Source: Ceratotherium simum simum
Taxonomy: Eukaryota; Chordata; Mammalia; Perissodactyla; Rhinocerotidae
Direction: 5' to 3'
Length of the DNA stretch: 64,000 nucleotides
Assembly (NCBI RefSeq): GCF_000283155.1
Contig: NW_004454166.1
Coordinates: 10,095,170 to 10,159,169, forward strand
A model generated the notes under the pieces. It had not been told where the DNA came from, did no database searches, and saw only the letters and a program-made list of their open reading frames with translations. Made by a program: the position numbers and the translations under genes. Within the stretch, counting starts at the first letter, position 1. Each line of letters begins with the position of its first letter. Below are positions 21,921-31,275 of the stretch, piece after piece.

Positions 21921-22735
21921 TCAGAATTTTGAATATATCATTCCTCTCTCTCTAGCTTGTAAGGTTTCTGCTGAGAAATCCACTGAAAGCCTGATAGGGG
22001 TTCCTTTGTAGGTTATTTTCTTCTGCCTTGTGGCCCTTAATATTTTTTCTTTGTCATTGACTTGTGCCAGCTTTACTAATGTATACCTCGTAGATGGTCT
22101 TTTTACATTGATGTAATTAGGAGTTTTTTTGGCTTCATTTACATGTAATTCCAGCTCCTTTTCCAGGTTTGGGTAGTTCTTAGCTATTATTTCTTTGAAC
22201 AAGCTTTCTGCTCCTTTCTTCCTTGCTTCTCTCTCTGGAATAGCAATAATCCTTATGTTGCATTTCCTAATTGAGTCAGATATTTCTCAGAGAATTTCTT
22301 CATTTCTTTTTAGTGTTAGTTCTCTCTCCTCCTCCATCTGAAGGATTTCTGTGTTCCTATCCACTAGATCGCTAATTCAGTCCTCCATAATGTCAGCTCT
22401 GTTATTTAAGGACTCCAGATTTTTATTTATCTCATCCATTCTGTTTTCATCTCCAACATTTCTGATTGGTTTTTCTTTATCGTTTCAATCCCTTTTGTGA
22501 AGAATCCCGTTCTTCATTCATTTGGTTCCTGATTTCATTGAACTGACTTTCTGAATTCTCTTGTAACTCATTGAGTTATTTTATGATGGCTGTTTTGAAT
22601 TCTCTGTCATTTATATTGTATATTTCTGTGCCTTCAGGATTGATTTCTGGATGTTTGTCTTTGTCCTTCTGGTCTGGAGCATTGATATATTTCTTTATAC
22701 CATTTGATGGAGTGGCTTTGTGCTGGCACATAGTG
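21921..22735 (-). pseudogene. L1 ORF1 (RNA-binding protein), disrupted
   Basis: The block 22202-21921 is the C-terminal RNA-binding region of ORF1p. It has 'KRPSTRYTLVKLAQVNDKEK' and 'TYKGTPIRLSVDFSAETLQAR', which are family hallmarks. Upstream to about 22735 the coiled-coil part can be followed in pieces with in-frame stops. ORF1p normally packages L1 RNA as a trimer; this copy cannot. Confidence 0.85.
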
Positions 22736-23468
22736 ACCATATCTGGTCACAGGTTCCACCTGCTGCCACTGGGGGCAGGCAGGAGCTGTGTAATCTGAGC
22801 CTGCTGCTGCAGTCCTTGTCAGCTGTGCCCGTCCAAGCCTGGGCCACTCCTTGGGGTCACGGCGGCCCTGTGGGGTCTCCCACCAAATGGGAAAGCAATA
22901 ATGTGGGGCTCAGGGCTGATGCCGCCTGTTTCCACAGTCCCACTGAGACATGCTTCCCTCTTTGGGGCCACAGTCGTACTATGGGCGTTTGTGGCAGCTG
23001 GGAGCTTGTTTGCTTGAGCCACAGCTCCGCTGCCATCTGCTCCTAGGTTTCACCAGCTGTTGTGCTTGGTGGGCAGGGCCTCTCCACTGGGTCCGAGTCA
23101 GAGCCACTCCCTGGGACCGAGGACTCTCCCACCAGATGAGAGAGTGATCACACGGGGGCTCAGAGCAGCTGCTGCCTGGTCCCACAGTCCCACCAAGTCA
23201 TGCTCCCCGCTTCAGGGCCACAGTAGTATTACAGATGTTCGAGGCAGCTGGGAGCTCATTTGCCTGGGCTTGCAGCTCTGCCACTCTCTGCTCCTCGGTG
23301 GCACCAGCCTTTGTGCTTGGTAGGCGAGGTCTCCCCACTAGGTCTGAGCCTGAGCTGCTCCCTGTGGACCGTGAAGCCATGAGGACTCTCCCACTGGACA
23401 AGGAAGTGATCACATGTGGGCTCAGGGCTGCCATCACCTGTTTCTGCAGTCGCATAGAGGCATACTGT
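22736..23468 (-). repeat. L1 5'UTR with tandem GC-rich units of about 255 bp
   Basis: The block 'GGGGCTCAGGGCTG' with downstream 'CCACAGTCCCAC' and 'GCAGCTGGGAGCT' recurs with starts near 22906, 23155 and 23418, so spacings are about 250 and 262 bases. The third copy is partial. Its position at the 5' end of a full-length L1 suggests promoter repeats, by analogy with the monomers of some other mammalian L1s. The high GC makes long meaningless ORFs on both strands. Confidence 0.75.
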
Positions 23469-24438
23469 AGATGTTGTGTTAGTAGGCATGAAAATAACAT
23501 TAATCTTGTTGTCCATCTCCATCAGAGCTCTTGGGTGACTAGGTTGAGTAGTCATATTTTGAAAGGAATCTTTTTTTCTGAGCAATAGGTCTCAACAGTG
23601 GGCTTAGAATATTCAGTAAACCATGTTGTAAACAAGTGTGCTGTCAGCCAGGCTTTGTTGTTCCATTTATAGTGTACAGGCAGAGTAGATTTAGCATAAT
23701 TCTTAAGGGGCCTAGGATTTTTGGAATGGTAAATAAGCACTGGCTTTAACTTAAAAGTCAATACTTGCATTAGCCCATAACAAGAGAGTCAGCTAGTCCT
23801 GTGAAGCTTTGAAGCCAAGCATTGACTTCTCTTTAGTTATAAAAGTCCTAGATGGCATCTTCTTCCAATATAAGGCTGTGTCATCTACATTGAAAATCTG
23901 TTGTTTAGTGTAGCCACCATCATTAATTATCTTAGCTAGATCTTCTGGATAACTTTTTTGCAGCTTCTACATCAGTGCTTGCTGCTTTCCCTAGCATCTT
24001 TATCTTATGGAGATGGCTTCTTTCCTTAAACCTCATGAACCAACCTCTGCTAGTTTCAAACTTTTCTTTTCCAGCTTCCTCACCTCTGTCAGCCTTCATA
24101 GAATTGAAGAGAGTTAGGGACTTGCTCTGGATTAGGCTTTGTCTTAAGGGAATGTGGCTGGTTTGATCTTCTATCCAGACCCTAAAACTTTCTCCATATC
24201 AGCAATAAGGCTGTTTCACTTTCTTATCATTCATGTGTTCACTGGAGTAGCACTTTTAATTTCCTTCAAGAACTTTTCCTTTGCATTCACAGTTTGGCTA
24301 ACTGTTTGGCACAAGAGGCCTAGCTTTTGGCCTATTGTGGCTTTCAACATGCTTTCCTCACTAAGCTTAATCATTTCTAGTTTTTGATTTGAAATGAGAG
24401 ACTGCAACTCTTCCTTTCACTTGAACACTTAGAGGCCA
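23469..24438 (-). pseudogene. Tigger1 (pogo-like) transposase, disrupted
   Basis: The reading frame starts at an ATG at 24438 (minus). Remnants of the helix-turn-helix DNA-binding part follow, then, around 24200-23870, sequence typical of the start of the DDE domain. Stops and small indels break the frame early ('...QIKN*'), and the L1 insertion separates the rest (continuing into 17378 and below). Pogo-family transposases cut and paste at TA sites. This copy is fossil. Confidence 0.8.
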
Positions 24439-24837
24439 TTGTAGGGTTATTAATTGGCCTAATTTCAATATTTTTGTGTCTCAGGGAGGCCTGAGGAGAG
24501 GGAGAGAGGGGAATGGCCAGTTGGTGGAGCAATCAGAATACACATAACATTTATCGATTAAGTTCATCGTCTTAGATGGGTGCAGTTTGTAGCACCCCAA
24601 AACAATTACAGTAGTAACATCAAAGATCATTGATCACAGATCACCATAAAAAATATAATAATAATGAAAAAGTTTGAAATATTGTGAGAATTACCAAAAT
24701 ATGACACAGACATGAAGTGAGCAAATGCTGTTGGAACAATGGTGTGATAGACTCGCTTGACATAGGGTTACCACAAACCTTTAATTTGTAAAAAACACAA
24801 GTGAAAAAGTGAAGCACAATAAAACGAGGTATGCTTG
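23469..24837 (-). mobile_element. Tigger1 DNA transposon, other terminal part
   Basis: Tigger1 sequence resumes after the L1 and runs to the inverted terminal repeat at about 24812-24837. It includes most of the minus-strand transposase and the 5' noncoding end. The last base of the element is 24837, followed by the duplicated TA. Confidence 0.9.
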
Positions 24838-26805
24838 TATGCTTTATACACATTGTCTTAACTACAGTAGCCGTATAAGTCTTCATCCAACAGAACAAAT
24901 CCTCCTACTTTGATATTTTCTTCTTCAAAGTTTTCTTGTCTGTCCTTGGCCCTGTTTGCTTCCATATAAATTTTGGAATTATCTTGTCAATTTCCACAAA
25001 AATAACTTGCTGGAATTTTTTTGCAATTTTTTAAATTATGATTTCAAAAAATTTATTGGGATTTTAATTTCCTTTCACTTATTCCTTCTTGAATGCCCTT
25101 CCTTTCTTTATGTAGATCTGAGTTTCTGATATATTATTTCCTTCCCTCTAAAGAAGTTCTTTTAATATTTCTTGCAAGGCAGATTTACAATTTCCCACAA
25201 TTTTTGTTTGTCTGAGAAATTCTTTATTTCTCCTTCGCTTTTGAAGGATAATTTTGCAGGGTACAGAAGTCAAGTTTGGTGTTCTTTTTCTCTCAATGTT
25301 TAAATATTTCACTCTACTCTTTTCTTGCTTGCATAGTTTCTGAGAAGTCAGATGTAATTCTTATCTTTGTTACTCTATAGGTGAAGTGTTTTTTTCTTCT
25401 GGCTTCTTTCAGGATTCTTTCTTTATTTTTGATTTTCTGTAATTTAAAAATGATATGCCTACTTGTGTTTTTGGCATTTATCCTGCTTGGTGTTCTCTGA
25501 GCTTCTGCAATCTGTGGTTTGGTGTCTGATGTTAATGTGGGGGAAATTCTCAGTCATTATTATTTCAAATATTTCTTCTGTTTCTCTCTCTCTTCTCCTT
25601 CTAGTATTCCCATTACATGTATGTTATACCTTTTGTGGTTTTCCCACAGTCCTTGGATATTCTGTTCCTTATTTTTCAGTCTTTATTTTCTTTGCTTTTT
25701 GGTTTTTGTTAATATGTCCTCTAGCTCAGAGGTTCTTTCCTCAGCCATGCCCAGTCTACTAAATAAGCTTATCAAAAGCATTCCTCATTTCTGTTAAAGT
25801 GTTTTTGACCTATAGCATTTCTTTTTGGTTCTTTCTTATGATTTCCATCTCCATGCTTATGTTGCTTGCCCATCTTTTCTTACGTGCTGTCTACTTTATC
25901 CATTATAGTCCTTAGCAAATTAATCATAAATTCCTGGTGTAATAATTTCAACATCCATGCCATGTCTGGTTTTGATGCTTGCTCTCTCTCTTCAAATTGT
26001 GTTTTTTGACTTTTGGTATGCCTTCTAATTTTTTCTTGATAGCCAGAAATGATGTATCAGGTAAAAAACACTGCTGTGAATAGGCCTTTAGTAATGTGGT
26101 GGTGAGGTGTCAGAGGAGAGGGAGCATTTTATAGCCCTATGATTAGGTCTTAGTGTTTTAGTGAGCCTGTGCCTCTGGACTGTGAACTTCACAAGTGTTT
26201 CTCAGTTTTTTTTTCCCCACTGTAGGTGGGACAGGATGGCTAGAGTGTGCCGAAGTCAGGGGCATTTCCCTTCCCTAGGTCAATTAGGCTCTGATAATAC
26301 CCCAGCAGTTTAGGCTCTGGGTACAGATTCCCCCTAGGGCAGGCCTTGTTAATAACAGAGTGCTCTGACTTATTTCAAAATGGTTCCTTTTCCCCTTCCC
26401 CTGCTGGAAGCCCAAGGGGATTTTTCTCTGGTATTTACTGTGAGAAGGTAGTTGAACTCCTGCAGTAAATCTCACAATATTGTGGGGGCCCACTTATGAC
26501 TGGGTTCCCCTGCAGTTTTTAACTCTCAGAGTTGTCCACACTGAGCCTTCAGCAGTTTGTCAAGTACAGTTCAGATTTTCCTACCAGGCACCGGTTTTAT
26601 TGGTAGTTTCTGCTGGTGAGTCTCTGCTCCTGTAAATGGCAACTCCCTCTATTTGCCTGTCTCTGCAATCAGTTTATCCTGTGTCTTCACCTCTCTTATG
26701 GATCCAAGAAGAGTTGATTTTTTCAGTCTTTTCAGCTTTTTACTTGTTGTTGGGACAGAGTGGTGACTTCCAAACTCCTTACATGTGGAACTGGAGGTTG
26801 GAATG
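24838..26805 (-). mobile_element. Old L1, continuation right of the Tigger1 insertion
   Basis: From 24838 the ORF2 sequence broken at 16458 resumes ('CTTTATACACATTGTCTTAAC'). Near 25025-25140 it jumps to the antisense 5'UTR/ORF1 region of an L1M-type element, so an internal deletion of most of ORF2 is likely. It ends near 26805, where the A-tail of the next L1 begins. Open frames such as 25463-25762 are on the non-coding strand. Confidence 0.75.
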
Positions 26806-26877
26806 CTGCTTTTTTTTTTTTTTTTTTTATTGTGGTAAATACACACAACATAATATTTACCATCTTAACCGTTTTTA

Positions 26878-27174
26878 TTTATTTGTTTTTTTGTGAGGAA
26901 GATCAGCCCTGAGCTAACATCCATGCCAATCCTCCTCTTTTTGCTGAGGAAGACTGGCCCTGAGATAACATCCACTGCCAATCCTCTTCCTTTTCCTCCC
27001 CAAAGCCCCAGTAGATAGTTGTATGTCATAGTTGCACATCCTTCCAGTTGCTGTATGTGGGACGCGGCCTCAGCATGGCCAGACAAGCAGTGCATTGGTG
27101 TGTGCCCGGGATCTGAACCTGGGCCGCCAGTAGCGGAGTGCTCGCACTTAACCACTAAGCCATGGGGCCGGCCC
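26878..27174 (-). mobile_element. ERE SINE, long form
   Basis: The minus-strand element has the ERE head at 27174 and the 'CAACTATCTACTGGGGCTTT' module. It also has the two tail repeats ('TTATCTCAGG' and 'TTAGCTCAGG') that other copies carry without that module. The TSD is CTTAACCGTTTTTA (26864-26877) and CTTAGCCGTTTTTA (27175-27188), one mismatch in 14. It interrupts the L1 3'UTR. Confidence 0.95.
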
Positions 27175-29061
27175 CTTAGCCGTTTTTAGTTGTACAGATC
27201 AGAGGTATTAAATCCATTCATAATGTTGTGCAACTGTCACCACCATCCATCTCCATAACTGACTTCATCTTGTAAAACTGAAACTCTATCTATCCATTAA
27301 ACAATAACTCCCTAGTTTTCCCTTCCCCAGCCCCTGGCAACTGCCATTCTACTTTCTGTCTCTATGAATTTGGCTATTCTAAGTACCTTATATAAGTGGA
27401 ATCATACTGCATTTGTCTTTTTGTGACTGGCTTATTTCACTTTGCATAATGTCCTCAAGATTCATCCATGTTGAATATATGTCAGAATTTCCTTCCTTTT
27501 TAAGGCTGGATAATATTCTGTTGTATGTATATACCATATTTTGCTTATCCATTTATCTGTCAATGGACACTCGGGTTTCTTTCACATTTTAGCTATTGTG
27601 AATAATACTACTATGAACATGGGTGTACAAATATCACTTTGAGACCTTGCTGTCAACTCTTTTGGGTATATACCCAGAAGTGGAATTACTGGATCATATA
27701 GTAACTTTATTTTTAATTTTTTGATGACCTACCATACTGTTTTCCACAGAGGCTGTACCATTTTATATTCCCAACAATGGTGCATAAGGGTTCCAATTTC
27801 TCCACACCTCACCAGCACTTATTATTTTCCTTTTATTTTTATTTTGATACTAGCCGTCCTAATCAGTGGGAGGTGGTATCTCATTGTAGTTTTGATTTGC
27901 ATTTCCCAAATGATTAGTGATGTTGAGCATCTTTTCATCAGCTTATTGGCCATTTGTATATCTTCTTTGGAGAAATATTTATTCAAGTTCTTTGATTTTT
28001 AATTTGGTTGTTCATTTTTTTTTGTTATTGAATTTTAGGGGTTCTTTATATATTCTGGATATTAATTCTTTATCAGATCTGTGACTTGCAAATATGTTAT
28101 CTCATTCTATGGGTTGCCTTTTTACTCTGTTGATATTGTCTTTTGATGCAAAACTTTTTAATATTTGTGAAGTCCATTTTGTTTATTTGTTCTTTTGTTG
28201 CCTTTGCCTTTGGTGTCATATCCAAGAAATCATTTCCAAATCCAGTGTCATAAGTTTTTGCCTTATGTTTTCTTCTAAAAATTTTATAGTTTTAGGTGTT
28301 GTATTTAGGTCTTTGATCCATTTTGAGTTAATTTTTGTATACAGTGTTAGGTAAGGGTCCAATCTTTTTCTTTTGCTTGTGGCCATTCAGTTTTCCTAGC
28401 ACTATTTATTGAAAAGATTTGTCCTTTCCCTGAACGGTCTTGACACCCTTCTCAAAAATCATTTTACCATATATGCGAGATTTTGTTTCTAGGCTCTTTA
28501 TTCTATCTAGTCGGTCTGTATATCTATCTTTATGCCAGTACCACACTGTTTTGATTACTGCAGCTTTGCAGCAAGTTTTGAAATCAGGAAGTGTGAATCC
28601 TCTAGCTTTGTTCTTTTTCAATATTGTCTTGGCTGTTTGGGGTCACTTGAGATTCCATATAAATTTTAGGATGGGTTTTTCTATTTCTGCAAAAAAAAAA
28701 AATCATTGAGATTTTGATAGGGATTGCCTTGAATCTGTTGATCACTTTGGGTAGTATTGACATATTAAAAATATTAAGACTTCCAATCCTTGAACATGAG
28801 ATGTGTTTCCATTTACTTATGTCTTTAACTTCTTTCAGCAATATATTATAATTTTTATTGTGCAAGTCTTTCACCTCTATAGTTAATTCCTAAGTATTTT
28901 ATTATTTTTGATGCTATTGTAAATGGAATTCTTTTTGTAATTTCTTTTTCAGATTGTTCATTGTTAGTGTATAGAAATGCTACTGATTTTTGTGTGTTTA
29001 CATTGTATCCTGCTACTTTGATGAGCTTATTTATTATTTTTAACTGCTTTTGGGGGACTAT

Positions 29062-29352
29062 TTAGGGTTTTCTACATGTAAGATCATCTGCAAACAGAGA
29101 TAATTTTACCTCTTCCTTTCCAATTCCTTTCTTTCTGCCTTCCTGCCTTTCTTTTCTTTCTTTTCTTCCTTTCTTTCTTTTCTTTTCTTTCTTTTCTTCC
29201 TTTCTTCCTTTTCTTTCCTTTCTTTCCTTTCCTTCCTTTCCTGCCTTTCCTTCCTTACTTCCTTCCTTCCTTTCTTTCTTTCTTTTCTTTCTTTTTTTTT
29301 GCCTAATTGCTCTGGCCAGGACTTCCAGTACTATGTTGAATAGAAGTGGCAA
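29062..29352 (-). pseudogene. L1 reverse-transcriptase segment with in-frame microsatellite
   Basis: An open frame of 96 codons begins in the conserved '[17 protein letters not shown]' stretch. It then runs through about 56 Lys/Arg/Glu/Gly-rich residues coded by an AAAG/GAAG tract, and returns to '[16 protein letters not shown]' in the same frame. In other L1s these two blocks are separated by only a few residues. The insert is therefore a microsatellite that grew from an A/G-rich codon run. Confidence 0.85.
29128..29295. repeat. TTTC/CTTC polypyrimidine microsatellite
   Basis: On the plus strand this is about 170 bases of TTTC, TTCC and CTTTT units with few interruptions, lying inside the L1. 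Strand asymmetry is nearly complete (pyrimidine versus purine), so triplex-prone structure is possible. Confidence 0.95.
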
Positions 29353-30087
29353 AAGCAGGCGTCTTTGTCTTGTTCCTGATCTTTGAGAGAAAGCTTTCAG
29401 TCTTCCACCATTAAGTATGATGTTCTCTGTGGGTTTTACATATATGGCTTTTATTATGTTGAGGTAGTTTCCTTCTAGTCATAGTTAATTGAGTGTTTTT
29501 ATCATGAAAGTGTGTTGAATTTCATCACATGCTTTTTCTGCATCTATTGAGATGATCATGTGTTTTTTCCCCTTCGTTCTATAAATGTGGTGTATTACAT
29601 TAATCAATTTCCATATGTTGGAATTTCTTTCCATTCCTAGAATAAATCCCACTTGGCCATGGTGTATAATCATCTTAATATGCTGTTGAATTTGTTTTAG
29701 GGGTGCTTTGTTGAGGATTTTTGCATCAATGTTCATAAAGGATATTGGTCTGTAGTTTTTTTTTTTTTCTTGTGGTAGTGTTGTGTAGCTTTGGTATCAG
29801 GGCCATGCTGTCCTCATAGAATGAGTTAGAAAATATTCCTTCCTCTTCAATTTTTTTGAAAAGTGTGATAAGTATTGTATTGGTTCTTTTTAAAATGTTT
29901 GATAGAATTCATCAATGAAGAATTCATCAGGTTGGGTCCAGGGCTTTTCTTTTTTGGGAGGTGTTTTATTACTCCTTACTAGTTATAAGTCTTCTTAGAT
30001 TATCTATTTCTTTATAATTTAGTCTTGGTAGGTTTTGTGTTTCTAGAAATTTGTCCATTTCATCTAGGTTTTCCAATTTGTTGGTAT

Positions 30088-30586
30088 TGTCGGGGGAAGA
30101 GGGAGAATCTCCCTCTGCCCTTTCCCTTAAGGTTCTTCTGGCTGGCCAAATAATCAACAAGACAGGTTAGCAGGAGAAAATACCAAGTTTAATAACATGT
30201 ATACATGGGAGAAACTCAGAAACGAGCAACTCGTCCCTCTGTCTAAGCTGCCCGCTTAAGTACTGCAGCTAAAGGCGAGGAACGTGTTGGGGGTGGGTAG
30301 TGGCCTGGGACTTCAGAGGGCAGGAGGACAATTCTTTTCGGGGTCATCTATAGATAACGTGGTCAGGGAGAGACAGAGTTTTTTGATAAAAGAGGCTTGG
30401 TGCCTTTGCTATTGTAACCTCTATCCTATGTTATCTTTATAGCCATCATGATAGAAGATCTGTTCCAGGAAGGAGCCACCATGTCAAATTCTTTAGGCAG
30501 TTAGTGGGGGAGGTCAAATGTCCCTCAGAGAAAACAATCAAGGTAAAGAGATATATTTCAGGGTGGCCAAATCTTGATCTCCCACA
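30088..30586 (-). mobile_element. Solo LTR of an endogenous retrovirus (class I-like)
   Basis: A 499-bp unit starting TG and ending CA is flanked by the 4-bp direct repeat GTAT (30084-30087 and 30587-30590). It interrupts L1 sequence that continues on both sides. A 4-bp duplication is usual for class I (gammaretrovirus-like) elements. On the minus strand a TATAAAG (30435-30441) lies about 150 bases in and an ATTAAA (30188-30193) about 395 bases in, an order fitting promoter then polyadenylation; orientation is inferred from this. No internal viral sequence remains, so it is the product of LTR-LTR recombination. Confidence 0.85.
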
Positions 30587-30877
30587 GTATACAATTGTTA
30601 ATAGTACTCTCATATAAATTTTTAGATTTCTAAAATCTACCAATTCTAAAGAATTGGTAGTAATGTCCCTACTTTCCTTTCTGATTTTAGTAATCTGAGT
30701 CTTCTCTTTATTTCTTAGTCCATCTAGCTAAAGCTTTGTCAATTGGTTTTCATTGCTTTTCTCTATTTTTTTCTATTTCATTTATCTCTGCTGTAATCTT
30801 TATTATTTCCTTCCTTCAGCTAGCTTTGGGTTTAGTTTTTTCTTCTTTTTATAGTTCCTTGAATTGTAAAGTTGTCA

Positions 30878-31275
30878 GCTCCGGTGGTCTAGTGGTTGAG
30901 GGTTGGTGCTCTCACTGCTGTGGCCCAGGTTTCTTTCTCAGTCAGGGAACCACACCACCCGTCTGTTGGTGTGGCAGCTGTGTGTTGCTGTGATGCTGAA
31001 AGCTATGCTACTGGTATTTCAAATACCAGCAGGGTCACCTATGATGGACAGGTTGCAGTGGAGCTTCCAGACTAAGACAGACTAGGAAGCAGGACCTGGC
31101 CACCCACTTCAAAAATAATTGGTCATGAAAACCCTATGAATAGCAGCAGAGCATTGTCTGATATAGCATTGGAAGATGAGAGGATGGCACAGAAAGACCT
31201 GGCAGGGTTTCGCTCTGCTGTATACAGGGTCATTAGGTGTCAGAATTGACTCCATGGCACTAACAACAAAACAAC
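30878..31275 (+). mobile_element. SINE with tRNA-Glu-like head and RTE-like tail
   Basis: The first about 75 bases follow a tRNA-Glu gene closely, with 'GGTGGTCTAGTGGTTGAGG' (A box) and a B-box-like segment ending at 'TCAGTCAGGGAACC'. The body of about 300 bases then ends '(AAC)n', a 3' end style of RTE-type LINEs. The perfect 10-bp TSD AAAGTTGTCA is at 30868-30877 and 31276-31285. It is distinct from the ERE family. It is not a functional tRNA because the 3' acceptor arm does not pair properly. Confidence 0.85.

Larger units (their letters stand above)
17379..23468 (-). mobile_element. Full-length L1 inserted inside Tigger1
   Basis: The insert of about 6.1 kb runs from an oligo-T (antisense A-tail) at 17379 through the 3'UTR, ORF2, ORF1 and a GC-rich 5'UTR with internal tandem repeats, ending where Tigger1 sequence resumes near 23469. 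All L1 parts occur in order, so the copy was full length when it landed. Both ORFs now contain stops and frameshifts. No clear TSD is seen, and the Tigger1 sequence seems to lack a few dozen bases at the site, which suggests a target deletion. Boundaries are good to about 10 bases. Confidence 0.9.

Noticed and set aside
22720..23588. Overlapping ORFs on both strands that look like a GC-rich gene
   Set aside because: The region is repeated units of an L1 5'UTR; GC-rich sequence has few stops by chance, and no ORF spans unit boundaries consistently.
29062..29352. Lys/Arg-rich basic protein (histone-like or nuclear) on the minus strand
   Set aside because: Both ends are L1 reverse transcriptase and the middle is a microsatellite.
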